Positions 41,818 through 51,846 of a DNA stretch of 64,000 nt are shown piece by piece. Each line of letters begins with the position of its first letter. The stretch's first letter is position 1. Source of the stretch: an uncultured Pelagibacteraceae bacterium (lineage in GTDB: Bacteria > Pseudomonadota > Alphaproteobacteria > Pelagibacterales > Pelagibacteraceae); NCBI GenBank assembly GCA_902613545.1, contig CACMHW010000001.1:1-64000 (forward strand), given 5' to 3'. The notes below the pieces were generated by a model, which searched no databases, was not told where the DNA came from, and worked only from the letters and a program-made list of their open reading frames with translations. Both the position numbers and the translations under genes were made by a program.

Positions 41818-42824
41818 GCAAAATTAATGTTAATGTTATGAAATTTTCTCTTTAGAGGAAGAGAAATAATTTCATTATTTTTACTTGATATATGTGTAGC
41901 AAATATACAGCTCATGACAATAACTGCATTATCTAAATTTTTATATGAAAATTTTTTTTTGAATATTTCTTTTATTGTAAAACATGTCATCTTATAAACA
42001 TTAAATTTGTGCTTTACTTTTAATTTTGTAATTTTTGGTTTGAAAAGGTAGAAGTATAAAGGTTTTTTTTCCATTTTTTTTGGTCTTTGTTTAAGAGTAA
42101 CGTTATTATTAATTTCATCAAATGTTACTTCAAGATTTTTGCTTCTTATTGTAATCGTATAAGGTAACCCTGTATTTTCACTTAAATCAAAAAAAAGTTT
42201 TCTTTTATTATTGAATATAATTGTACCGTACCCCCCCGGATCGTAAAACTCTTTTCCTCTTGGATTTATAGTCCCTGTTTTATCTATAATCCCAAAAATT
42301 TTTTTTGGTTTTTCGTTAAAAAAAAGTAACCCTAAATCAAAAAAAGTAGAGCCCATATTACCAAGTCCAGCCGAGGGAGAATTTATAAAAATTTTAGTTG
42401 GCTTTTCTTGATGTTTATTAAATATATTTTTTAAAAATAAAAAATTTGGCGAATAAGATCTGTGAGTATTTATCAATAGTCTTATTTTATGTCTTTTTGC
42501 TATTTTTTGAATTTTTAAGCAATTTTTGTAAGACGTAGAAAGAGGTTTTTCGGTAATTATTTTTTTAATTTTTCCATTTTTACAAAATAGATTTAAAATA
42601 TCTAATCTTGATTTAGTATTGGCAGCTACACACAACAAGTCAGCATCAAAATTGATTAATTTATGATAATTTTTTTCTAATAAAATATTTTTTGGTAATT
42701 CTCCTGATAACATATTAATATTTTTGTCACAGATAGCTTTTACTTTAAATTTTAGATTTTTTAAGGCTTGGAAGTATCTCTTACCCATACCTCCGTAGCC
42801 TATTAATATTGCAGTTTTAGACAT
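41814..42824 (-). CDS. Gfo/Idh/MocA family oxidoreductase
   Basis: ILIGYGGMGKRYFQALKNLKF; TEKPLSTS. Confidence 0.8.
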   Translation of the reverse strand: MSKTAILIGYGGMGKRYFQALKNLKFKVKAICDKNINMLSGELPKNILLEKNYHKLINFDADLLCVAANTKSRLDILNLFCKNGKIKKIITEKPLSTSYKNCLKIQKIAKRHKIRLLINTHRSYSPNFLFLKNIFNKHQEKPTKIFINSPSAGLGNMGSTFFDLGLLFFNEKPKKIFGIIDKTGTINPRGKEFYDPGGYGTIIFNNKRKLFFDLSENTGLPYTITIRSKNLEVTFDEINNNVTLKQRPKKMEKKPLYFYLFKPKITKLKVKHKFNVYKMTCFTIKEIFKKKFSYKNLDNAVIVMSCIFATHISSKNNEIISLPLKRKFHNININFA

Positions 42825-43577
42825 TTAAAAATATTTATAGAATAGTCTTTTAACATCATTGTCTTTAGTCAAAATTTTAAAATTAGAATTTTGTTTATTT
42901 ACTTTCTTCTCACACATAAAAGTTAAAAAAGAGATTTTTTTATTGATCTTAAGATATTTTTTTTTATAGGGGAGATTATCGTGAAAAAAAACAGCTTTAT
43001 TAATATTGTTCTTTTTAAAAAGTTTTTTTAAAAATAAAAAATAATCTAGAATATTAATAGTATAATTATTAACAATATTATTTACCTTTACATCTGAAGG
43101 AAATCTATTTGACAGGTTAAGTTTTCCAATAAAACTTTTACCAGTATGTACTCTTGGAGAGTCAATGAAAATATATTTGGAAGAAACTCTGATTAATTCA
43201 CTAATTATAATTTTGTAATCACTACTATGGTTTAAAACGCCGGTGCTAAAACTTAGAGAATATTTATCTTTTTTTTCTTTTAATTTCCCCGATTTTATAT
43301 GAGAAAATTTTACTCGCTTATTTTTAAAAAATTTTTTTCTAGCTTCAAATATAGCGTTCTTCTCTATATCTAAACCGTGATAATTAATTTTATAATCAAA
43401 ATAAATTCTAAATATCTTGTAAAAACCACCAACTGCACATCCGTAATCTAAAATAGATTTAATTTGTTTTTTTTTTATAAAAGATAGAGGTTTTTTTTCA
43501 GAGTCGTATAGATCGCTTATTTTATCTCTATTATTTGCATAAAAGTTGATAACATTCTTTTTTCCCCACTGTGTCAT
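42825..43577 (-). CDS. Class I SAM-dependent methyltransferase
   Basis: SILDYGCAVGGFYKIFR...YHGLDIEKNAI; SFSTGVLNHSSDY. Confidence 0.75.
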   Translation of the reverse strand: MTQWGKKNVINFYANNRDKISDLYDSEKKPLSFIKKKQIKSILDYGCAVGGFYKIFRIYFDYKINYHGLDIEKNAIFEARKKFFKNKRVKFSHIKSGKLKEKKDKYSLSFSTGVLNHSSDYKIIISELIRVSSKYIFIDSPRVHTGKSFIGKLNLSNRFPSDVKVNNIVNNYTINILDYFLFLKKLFKKNNINKAVFFHDNLPYKKKYLKINKKISFLTFMCEKKVNKQNSNFKILTKDNDVKRLFYKYF

Positions 43578-43578
43578 T

Positions 43579-44652
43579 TTAGTTTAGATTTAGTGCAAGT
43601 TTCAATTTATTTATAAATTTTTTCATAATTTTTGTACCGCCAATAGTAGCTCTTATATATCTATCGTCATTTTCGATCACCATTGGGCGTACAATAAACT
43701 TATTTTTAAAAAGATATTTTATTACTTTGTCCACCTTTTTTTTATTATTGAGCTTAAATAAAACTGTATTTGAATACTTTCCTATCATTTCAATTTTTTT
43801 TGTTGCTAAAAATTTCTTAAGTAATAACCTTCCTTTCGAAACTTCTTTTACATAGTTATTCATTACGTTTATATTTTTAATCAATATTCTTACCAGCTTC
43901 ATATTAAATGCATTTATTTCATAGATCGGTTTAATTGAAAGCATATAACCGATAATTTTTTTATTTGAAATAGTATAGCCAACCCTCATGCCTGCCACTC
44001 CAAAAGCTTTTGAAAATGTCCTCACAACTATTAAATTTTTACATTGTTTTATTAAAGGTTGAGCCGTGATGTTATTAAAATGATAATAAGCTTCATCTAT
44101 AATAACTAAAGAACCAAATTTTTCTGCTAATTTACAGATGTGTTTAATTTGTTTTATATTAAGCATCACCTCTATTGGTTGATTGGGATTTGCAATTGCT
44201 ACCAACTTTGGTTTAATTTTTTTTATTTTATCAGTGAGATGTTTGAAATAATCATAGTTTTTTACTTTTAAATTTAAAGGGAAATGCTTGGCACCAAACA
44301 TTTGGCAGTAAACCGGATACATTGCGAAGCTAGGATTGCAAGTAATCACTTTATCACCACCACTTATAAAAACATCAAAAACTCTTAACAGTCCTCCATC
44401 CGCACCCTCATGTATAACAATTTGATCGCTTTTTACTTTTAACCATTTTGCTACTTCCTCATATATCAGATGTGTGTCTGGATAAGTTCTTAGATCAAAT
44501 GATTGAATTTCTTTTTTGATTTTATTCATGAAAAATTTCGGAAAGTCGTCGACTCTCTCGTTTCTTTCCATGGTGAAATAACCTTGACGATTACTCAACC
44601 AATGAGGCTTTCTTTCTACGTAATACACAAATTTTTTTGGTTTTATTTGCAT
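43579..44652 (-). CDS. PLP aminotransferase class I/II (HisC-like)
   Basis: IHEGADGGLLRVFDVFISGGDKVI; ANPNQPIEVM; VVRTFSKAFGVAGMRVGY. Confidence 0.88.
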   Translation of the reverse strand: MQIKPKKFVYYVERKPHWLSNRQGYFTMERNERVDDFPKFFMNKIKKEIQSFDLRTYPDTHLIYEEVAKWLKVKSDQIVIHEGADGGLLRVFDVFISGGDKVITCNPSFAMYPVYCQMFGAKHFPLNLKVKNYDYFKHLTDKIKKIKPKLVAIANPNQPIEVMLNIKQIKHICKLAEKFGSLVIIDEAYYHFNNITAQPLIKQCKNLIVVRTFSKAFGVAGMRVGYTISNKKIIGYMLSIKPIYEINAFNMKLVRILIKNINVMNNYVKEVSKGRLLLKKFLATKKIEMIGKYSNTVLFKLNNKKKVDKVIKYLFKNKFIVRPMVIENDDRYIRATIGGTKIMKKFINKLKLALNLN

Positions 44653-44716
44653 TTTAATATTGAGATAAATTGAAATCTTTCATTTTAAATATAAGGCTAT
44701 ATTTGCTTAGTTATAA

Positions 44717-45694
44717 TTATTTTAATATTGAGCTAATTTTCTTAGAAACGATCTTATATCCTAAATCTGTTAAATGTAAAGCATCAGCAAATAACCATTT
44801 ATTATCCTCGCTAAAACTTTTAAGTGTTTTATTAAGATCTAAGTAAGAAATATTATTTTTTTTGCAAATATCTGAAAAAAAAAAGTCTATTTTTTTATAG
44901 TCGTCTTGATTAAAGTTTTTTAAAACCTCGTACGTTTTAATTTTTTTATTCTCAATTTCATGAAATATTTCTTTTTCTTCACTTGAAAAAATCTGTTTTG
45001 ACCATTTGTAATATGGTTGTAATGCAAATATAATATTGAAGTTAAATTCTTTTGAGAGTGATTTCCATATTTTTAAATTTTTTTCAAAATTTTTCTTCCA
45101 ATTAAATGATTTATCTTCAAACGTTTTTGATTTTTTTTTGAGGAAATTTTTTAGAAATAATTTATGCCAAAATGAATTTGTAAAATCTATAGCGAAATTA
45201 TCGATCTTGTTTTGATAAAAAAGAGGAGGTGAAACTATAGATTTTTGAGTGACATATCTATCTATCAATATATCGTTAAATCCAGATACGATAATAACAG
45301 TTTTCAAATTTTTAAATTTATCTAATACCTGTAAAAATAAAATTAATTCTTGGAAGCTATTACAAGTTCTTAAAGAAAGATTATAAACCTTTCTTCTAAG
45401 AAGATTAGATAAATTAGATGAAATAGTTTTTTTATCAGAAGAGGAACCAATTCCAAAAGCAGTTGAGTTACCAGTAATTACTAATTGTTCATCATTTTCA
45501 TAAGAAGGTGTGTCATCAACTATTGTATATTTCCCATTGCTATCGGTATATCTAAAACCGAATTTATCCGTGTTTAAAGTCTCGTTATTAATATTTGGTT
45601 GTTGTTTTAAAACTATATATGGAGACCAAACATTCTCAACTTCATCATAATATTTCATGTAAGGTAAATATTTGTTTATTGCATTGAATGACAT
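44717..45694 (-). CDS. SGNH/GDSL-like hydrolase
   Basis: ITGNSTAFGIGSSS; VIIVSGFNDI; ADALHLTDLGYKI. Confidence 0.7.
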   Translation of the reverse strand: MSFNAINKYLPYMKYYDEVENVWSPYIVLKQQPNINNETLNTDKFGFRYTDSNGKYTIVDDTPSYENDEQLVITGNSTAFGIGSSSDKKTISSNLSNLLRRKVYNLSLRTCNSFQELILFLQVLDKFKNLKTVIIVSGFNDILIDRYVTQKSIVSPPLFYQNKIDNFAIDFTNSFWHKLFLKNFLKKKSKTFEDKSFNWKKNFEKNLKIWKSLSKEFNFNIIFALQPYYKWSKQIFSSEEKEIFHEIENKKIKTYEVLKNFNQDDYKKIDFFFSDICKKNNISYLDLNKTLKSFSEDNKWLFADALHLTDLGYKIVSKKISSILK

Positions 45695-47410
45695 TTATGC
45701 CTCTAGTTTTTTAAACAAATTCTTAATATTAAAGGAAATATTATTTCCATTTAATAATTTTTCAAAATCTAATTTTGAATAATTGCTTCTAATAAAATCA
45801 ATTTTATTAGATAGGTTGGTCAAATCATTTACATAAAAAATAGGAAAAAAATTTTCTCCGCTATTTACTTCGCAATGCTTATATCTTTTCCATTTATCAA
45901 GTAATATTACAGGAACTTTTGAGTTAATGGAGTCTTCAATTACTGATGATGAGTGACTTATGGTGATCATTGAATTGTTTAAGATCTTATCAATTTTTTT
46001 GCATTCAAAAGTAATTTTAGGAAACATTTTTTTTAAATTATAAATACAATCTTTATGAGAACCATGAATATTAGTTACTACTTTAACATTCTTATTGATT
46101 GCAAGTTTATGAAGATCTTTTAAATTTTCAAGAAATTCATAATACATTTCTACGCCTAAAAGTTGTGTGCCATGAAGAGGTTTAAGAGTGGTAGCAAATA
46201 AAATTGAATTATTTAATCTTCCCTTTGCGTTAGAAAAAATCAAATTTCCGGTTTCAAGAGAATTTTTTTTAATTTCCTTGTTTGTATTTTTTAATGAATT
46301 TTTACAAATATTTGATTGTATAGCAAAATAATTGCTTGGACCTGAAAAGACTGCTTCAGAAATTGTTTTTTTATAAATACTGTCAAATTTATCAAAAGAC
46401 TCGGCTATAGTTCCATGACTAATACATACAGTTTTAGTTCCAGTTGAGTTTAGTATTTCTGTCACAGCGCCATCGAAACCTCTAACAACATTTGTAAAAT
46501 AATAATTAAAATTGTTTTCCTCTAGGAATTTTTTAAATGCATTGGATTTGTTTAAGATATCTGTTAATTCATACTCCAATTCAGAAATTCTAAAATTTAC
46601 TATTTCAGTGATATCATAAAATTTATAATTAATACTTTTTTTTGTAATATTTACCTTTTTTAACTCACTTTTAATTTTTGAGACTTTAATAATTTTTAAA
46701 CCTAAAATTTTATAAATTAATCTTTTAATGAAATTTAATTCAAATCTTTGATATTCAACAGTAAATGTTTTGATACCTAAAACTCTACATTGTAATATAA
46801 TTCTAAAAAAATTGTAATAAACACTATTAACTAATAATTTTTTTTTATTTGAATTTATATTAAATTTTTCCAACTTATATTCATATAAATTGTTTTTTTT
46901 GTTATCAAAGTTTTTTTCCAAAATTGTGACATTTTTTTTTAAATTCAAACTTTTTATAACTCTAGAAATAACAAATACGTTATTTGACTTGTATTTTGAA
47001 AAATTTACTGAGTCCCAACCTGAAACAATTATTTCATCGATATTATTTTTTTTTAATATTGTCTCTAAAAAATCTATTATAAAGATAGTATAGTTTAAAA
47101 CAAATCTTATATGACCTTTATATTCAATATTCATGCCATGGTAATCAAAATTTTGATCTGGTAATTTTTTCAATTCGTTGTCTACATACGCTATTGCTTT
47201 CTGTTGAAAGTCAGGCGGTATAAATTCTTTAGGATTTATGAAACTTAAACCATTTAATATTAAATATGTTTGTGACTCTAAATTAAAAGGTACAAATTTG
47301 ATTTCTCCAGATAATTTTCTCTTAATAAATTTTGTTTCTTCTTCCGATTGTACTAAAGCAATTTTCATTTTTATATTGTTGATTGATAAAATTTTTTTAT
47401 TTGTGAACAA
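45695..47410 (-). CDS. Putative surface carbohydrate biosynthesis protein
   Basis: VCISHGTIAESFDKFDSIYKK; ISHSSSVIEDSINSKVPVILLDKW (capsule synthesis GT-B-like C-terminus). Confidence 0.45.
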   Translation of the reverse strand: MFTNKKILSINNIKMKIALVQSEEETKFIKRKLSGEIKFVPFNLESQTYLILNGLSFINPKEFIPPDFQQKAIAYVDNELKKLPDQNFDYHGMNIEYKGHIRFVLNYTIFIIDFLETILKKNNIDEIIVSGWDSVNFSKYKSNNVFVISRVIKSLNLKKNVTILEKNFDNKKNNLYEYKLEKFNINSNKKKLLVNSVYYNFFRIILQCRVLGIKTFTVEYQRFELNFIKRLIYKILGLKIIKVSKIKSELKKVNITKKSINYKFYDITEIVNFRISELEYELTDILNKSNAFKKFLEENNFNYYFTNVVRGFDGAVTEILNSTGTKTVCISHGTIAESFDKFDSIYKKTISEAVFSGPSNYFAIQSNICKNSLKNTNKEIKKNSLETGNLIFSNAKGRLNNSILFATTLKPLHGTQLLGVEMYYEFLENLKDLHKLAINKNVKVVTNIHGSHKDCIYNLKKMFPKITFECKKIDKILNNSMITISHSSSVIEDSINSKVPVILLDKWKRYKHCEVNSGENFFPIFYVNDLTNLSNKIDFIRSNYSKLDFEKLLNGNNISFNIKNLFKKLEA

Positions 47411-48465
47411 ATTCTTTTAAGTTCTTTACTAGTTAAGTCTAAGCTTGAGGGTAACCATAAAACTTTATTGCTTATGAAATAGCTTTTTCGCATTTTATAA
47501 TTATTTTGAACATGTTTAAAAGACGATAGAGGCCGCCAAATTTTTCTGCACTTTATGTTTTTTTTTAATAAAAAATTAAATAGATGATCTCTTCTTTTGC
47601 ATATTATTTCTGTCCAAATACAAACTTCGTTCTCAAATTTTTTGTAAAATTTGATTTCTTTAATATTTTTTAAATTTTCTCTATAAAAATTATTATTTTT
47701 TTTTGCTTTTAAAATTAATTTCTCTAATGAATAAATTTGAGGTAAGAGTATTGATGCAAGAATGTCATTGTACTTGAAATTTCCTCCAAATAAATCATGT
47801 GTATCATCTCCTCCAATTTTTTTTTTTGTTCTTCCTTGATCTTTTATACTTCTGATAATTTTGGCTATAGCTCTACTTCTTGTTACAACTGCGCCTCCTT
47901 GAGCAGAAGTAATAATCTTAGTTGGAGTAAATGAAAAGCAACCTATGTCACCCAAAGTTCCAAGTTTTCTTTTACTATCAAATTTTGATCCTAAAGCCTC
48001 TGCTGCATCCTCAATGACTTTAATTTTTTTTTGTTTTGCAAAAGAAAGTACATTTTTAAAGTTTCCTGAACGACCACTTATATGAACAAAAATTATTGCT
48101 TTAGTTTTTTTATTAATCTTTTTTTTTAAATCATCCAATTCAACGGTAGATGTTAGTGTGTTTACTTCCACAATTTTAGGTTTAGCGCCTGTAAGTTTGA
48201 CCGCATTTAACGTTGCTACATAGGTAATATTTGGGACAATTACCTCATCATTTGCCTTAATACCTAAAGATCTTAGTGCTAAATAGATCGCTGATGTGCC
48301 ACTTGAGGTCATAATTACATTTTTAGCGCCTAAAAATTTACTCAATGCTTTCTCACATCTTGAGGTCATTTTTCCTTCACTGATAAAATTTGTTTTTATA
48401 AGCTCATTTAAATAATTGTTATTATAATTATTTATTTTTGGAACATACCAATTGATTTTTTTCAT
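47371..48465 (-). CDS. DegT/DnrJ/EryC1/StrS aminotransferase (LegC-like)
   Basis: VIMTSSGTSAIYLALRSLGIKANDEVIVPNITYVATLNAV; VIEDAAEALGSKF; FSFTPTKIITSAQGGAV. Confidence 0.9.
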   Translation of the reverse strand: MKKINWYVPKINNYNNNYLNELIKTNFISEGKMTSRCEKALSKFLGAKNVIMTSSGTSAIYLALRSLGIKANDEVIVPNITYVATLNAVKLTGAKPKIVEVNTLTSTVELDDLKKKINKKTKAIIFVHISGRSGNFKNVLSFAKQKKIKVIEDAAEALGSKFDSKRKLGTLGDIGCFSFTPTKIITSAQGGAVVTRSRAIAKIIRSIKDQGRTKKKIGGDDTHDLFGGNFKYNDILASILLPQIYSLEKLILKAKKNNNFYRENLKNIKEIKFYKKFENEVCIWTEIICKRRDHLFNFLLKKNIKCRKIWRPLSSFKHVQNNYKMRKSYFISNKVLWLPSSLDLTSKELKRICSQIKKFYQSTI

Positions 48466-48466
48466 T

Positions 48467-49375
48467 TTAAGACTCTTGAATTTTTTGAATTAACTTTTGA
48501 GTTAAAAGAGCTGAATTATAATTTGTAAGATTTTGATTTTTATTCATTAATAAATCCTTAAGTTCTTTAAAATAGCTTTCTTGAATATCCTTTTTATTAA
48601 ATTTTTTTATAATTTTTTTATTCTTTTTTAAAATTGTAATTCTTGAATTTAATAAATCTGCTTTTAAGTTAAAATTATAACCATTAATAAAAATTACTCT
48701 TTTTTTAAAAAAGGAATAATAATTTAAGTCTATAATGATACTTGATCTCTTATTTTTTGCAAAAATTTTACAATTGTCTTCTGTATCTATATTCAAATTT
48801 GATTTTTTTGACTTTAAAACGTTTATTATTTTTACGTCACCTATCATCCATCTAACTAAATCTATTTCATGGCTACAGTCTAAAATTACTCCTCCTCCAA
48901 ATTTTTTTTTTGCACTAGAGGACTTCTGATAATCTATATTTTTTCTCCAATTTGGAAGGTAAGAGTGATTTAAAAAATAAACATCATATATCTTATTTTT
49001 ATTTTTTCTAATAAAAGATTTTACAAATTTTATAATCTTAAGAGTTCTTAAGTTGAAACCAACAAATACCTTGTTATTAATTTTATTAATTTTTTTAAAT
49101 TTATCAAATAAAGGTTTTTCAATTAAAATTCTTCTATTTCTAAATAACGAATTAATTTTTTTTAATTGATCAAAATGTAATTTTGTAGGCGAGCAAATAA
49201 TAATAAAATTGGGGTTAACACTTTTAATATCTGAAATTTTCTTAATGGTATTAAATCTAATTTTTTTTTGTTGACTTAAAATAAAAATTTCTATTCCGCT
49301 AAATTTTTTTTTTGCTATATTTGCAAATCTTCTACCTGAAGAACCATATCCTATAATAAGCAATTTTTTTTTCAT
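48467..49375 (-). CDS. Gfo/Idh/MocA family oxidoreductase
   Basis: LLIIGYGSSGRRFANIA; RILIEKPLF; GGGVILDCSHEIDLVRWMIG. Confidence 0.82.
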   Translation of the reverse strand: MKKKLLIIGYGSSGRRFANIAKKKFSGIEIFILSQQKKIRFNTIKKISDIKSVNPNFIIICSPTKLHFDQLKKINSLFRNRRILIEKPLFDKFKKINKINNKVFVGFNLRTLKIIKFVKSFIRKNKNKIYDVYFLNHSYLPNWRKNIDYQKSSSAKKKFGGGVILDCSHEIDLVRWMIGDVKIINVLKSKKSNLNIDTEDNCKIFAKNKRSSIIIDLNYYSFFKKRVIFINGYNFNLKADLLNSRITILKKNKKIIKKFNKKDIQESYFKELKDLLMNKNQNLTNYNSALLTQKLIQKIQES

Positions 49376-49383
49376 CTAGTAAT

Positions 49384-50187
49384 TTAAATAATAGTGACGC
49401 CACCATCAATTACTAAAGTTTGTCCTGTCATATGTCGTGAGGATTCTGACGAAAGAAATAAAACTGCACTAGCTACATCTGATGCTTCAGCCATAGTTCC
49501 TAACGGACTTTTATTTTTGTATCGTTGCAAAAATTTTTTTGATTTTAAATTTTTATCTTTTTTATTTAAAACTCCACCTGGACAAATATTATTAATTCTA
49601 ATTTTATTTTTTCCATAGTATGATGCCATTTGTCTTGTAAAGTTTATAATACCTCCTTTTATAATTGAATAACTAACATTTTCTCTTAAACTAGTTCCCT
49701 TATACAAACTCATATCTTGACCCAACAATCCATAAATAGATCCTATTTGAATTATTGATCCAATTTTTTTTTTCTTTCTCATCTGATCTGCTATTAGCTT
49801 AGCAAACCAACAAAAGAAAATTAGATGTAGATTAATATTTTCTTTTAACTCTTTAAAAGTAATTTTATCAAAATTGTTGTTTTTCCAATTTTTAGTTTTC
49901 GGATATGCGCAATTTATAAATATATCTGGTATAGAATATTTTTTTATAATTTTATAAAAATCTTTCTTGAAAAATTTATCATCGTTTTTATAAATTATTC
50001 TTTCAAAATTAATTTTTTTTTGTTTAAGTAAATTTTTTGTATTTATATTTGGCTTTTGAATATCAATTATTACTACTTTAGCACCAGAATCAGAAAGAGC
50101 TTTTGCTGCCTCCAGCCCTATTATTCCCAAGCCTCCTATAACAAAGGCTGTTTTATTAATATTATAACTCTTTTCTATGTAATTCAT
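49384..50187 (-). CDS. Short-chain dehydrogenase/reductase (PtmA-like)
   Basis: AFVIGGLGIIGLEAAKALSDSGAKVVIID; YSIIKGGIINFTRQMASYYG; FLSSESSRHMTGQTLVIDGG. Confidence 0.88.
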   Translation of the reverse strand: MNYIEKSYNINKTAFVIGGLGIIGLEAAKALSDSGAKVVIIDIQKPNINTKNLLKQKKINFERIIYKNDDKFFKKDFYKIIKKYSIPDIFINCAYPKTKNWKNNNFDKITFKELKENINLHLIFFCWFAKLIADQMRKKKKIGSIIQIGSIYGLLGQDMSLYKGTSLRENVSYSIIKGGIINFTRQMASYYGKNKIRINNICPGGVLNKKDKNLKSKKFLQRYKNKSPLGTMAEASDVASAVLFLSSESSRHMTGQTLVIDGGVTII

Positions 50188-50861
50188 TTAAGTAAAAATT
50201 TTACCAATTTAAAGTCAAGGTTATTATCTATATCAATAGATCTCTCTGGTGGCATTACGTAAACAGATGTTTTTTTATTAAACAGATTATACGATTTAAA
50301 TAAATAATCTTTTTTCCAAATGTATATAGATGCATTCAAATCATATGTTTTTGGAGCTTTTTGACGATTAAATATTTTGTTTGAATTTTTAACTAATTTA
50401 ACTCTCTTATTTTTAATTTCAATTAAGTTGAAGTACGGATTTTTTTTTGATTTTGTGACAGAAATAAGGTTTAAAGACTTTTCTCTTTTAAATTTTTTAA
50501 AGGACTCGTGTATGTCTCGCAGTTTCCTCAAAGGAGATGTTACATCTAAGTCAAAAATGTATTTATATTTAATTTTATTCTTTTTTTCACAAGTTTTTAC
50601 AGCATGTCTAATTACATCTAATTTTTTTGCATCATCACTTGCTAGATTTTTTGGTCTTTTTATAAAAATAATTTTTTTTTTATTTTTACCTAAATCAATT
50701 TTATTTTTATCAACTGTTACAGCAATTTGATTAAAAATTTTTGTCTTAATAGCCAAATCTAATGTATGCCTTAACAAACTTTTTCCTTTAATCTTTAAAA
50801 AATTTTTATTTTTTAATCCTTTAGAATTCGCTCTAGCACAAATAGTGCATAAAATAGTCAT
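50184..50861 (-). CDS. Acylneuraminate cytidylyltransferase (LegF/NeuA-like)
   Basis: ILCTICARANSKGLKNKNFLKIKGKSLLRHTLDLA; DVTSPLRKLRDI; SIDIDNNLDFKLV. Confidence 0.88.
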   Translation of the reverse strand: MTILCTICARANSKGLKNKNFLKIKGKSLLRHTLDLAIKTKIFNQIAVTVDKNKIDLGKNKKKIIFIKRPKNLASDDAKKLDVIRHAVKTCEKKNKIKYKYIFDLDVTSPLRKLRDIHESFKKFKREKSLNLISVTKSKKNPYFNLIEIKNKRVKLVKNSNKIFNRQKAPKTYDLNASIYIWKKDYLFKSYNLFNKKTSVYVMPPERSIDIDNNLDFKLVKFLLK

Positions 50862-50862
50862 A

Positions 50863-51846
50863 TTAAATTATGTATTGATTGTTATTTGAACTTTTATTTT
50901 TCTTAAACCATTCTATTGTTTTTTTTAGTCCATCTGATAATTCTGTCTTAGGTTTCCAATTAATTAATCTTTTGATTTTTCTATTGTCGCATTGAAGTCT
51001 GCTTACTTCACTTAATTTTGGTCTTTTTCTCAAACTGTTAACTTTTATTGATTTTTTATATTTTGATAATTTTAAAATTTCATTACAAAGAGTTTTTATT
51101 GATATCTTTTTATTTGTTCCTACATTTACTACATCTCCAAAAATTTTTTTACTTTTCATTATTTTAATAAACGCATCAACCGTATCCTCTACATAATTAA
51201 AATCTCTACAAGGATCTAAATTACCTAGAGAAATTATTTTATTTTTATTAATTACTTGATTTATGATAGTAGGAATTATCGCTCTCTCAGATTGCCTTGG
51301 ACCATAAACATTAAAAGGTCTAATTATTTTTACAGGAGTGTTAAAGCTTTTAAAATAACTAAAAGCTAATTGATCTGCAGCAGCTTTAGACGCTGCATAC
51401 GGAGATTGACTATTAATTGGATGTTCTTCATCAATAGGTAAATATTGTGCAGATCCATAAACTTCACTCGTGGAAGTTATAATAATATTTTTACATTTTG
51501 TTTGCCTAGAGGCTTCTAAAATATTATATGTGCCCTCTAAATTTGTTTTAATATAAGCCTGTGGAGAGTAATATGAATAAGGTATTCCTATTAAAGCAGC
51601 TAAGTGAAAAACGGTACTACAACCTCTCATTGCAAACAAAACAGAGTCAAAATCTCTTATGTCACCTAACAAAAATCTACAATTATTTTTTTTAGTTTTT
51701 CTCAATTCATTTAACCAAAAAAAATCATTATTAGAATTGTATCTATCGAAAGCAACTACATGATATCCTTGATTTAATAATTTTTCTGTTAAATGAGAGC
51801 CAATAAATCCAGCAGCGCCTGTAACTAAAATCTTATTTTTTGTCAT
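50863..51846 (-). CDS. NAD-dependent 4,6-dehydratase (LegB-like)
   Basis: ILVTGAAGFIGSHLTEKLLNQGYHVVAFDRYNS; TSTSEVYGSAQYLPIDEEHPINSQSPYAASK; RPFNVYGPRQSERAIIPT. Confidence 0.88.
   Translation of the reverse strand: MTKNKILVTGAAGFIGSHLTEKLLNQGYHVVAFDRYNSNNDFFWLNELRKTKKNNCRFLLGDIRDFDSVLFAMRGCSTVFHLAALIGIPYSYYSPQAYIKTNLEGTYNILEASRQTKCKNIIITSTSEVYGSAQYLPIDEEHPINSQSPYAASKAAADQLAFSYFKSFNTPVKIIRPFNVYGPRQSERAIIPTIINQVINKNKIISLGNLDPCRDFNYVEDTVDAFIKIMKSKKIFGDVVNVGTNKKISIKTLCNEILKLSKYKKSIKVNSLRKRPKLSEVSRLQCDNRKIKRLINWKPKTELSDGLKKTIEWFKKNKSSNNNQYII

Noticed and set aside
43579-44652. Core histidinol-phosphate aminotransferase (hisC)
   Set aside because: HisC-family fold but located among sugar-modifying genes; specificity cannot be assigned, so no symbol given
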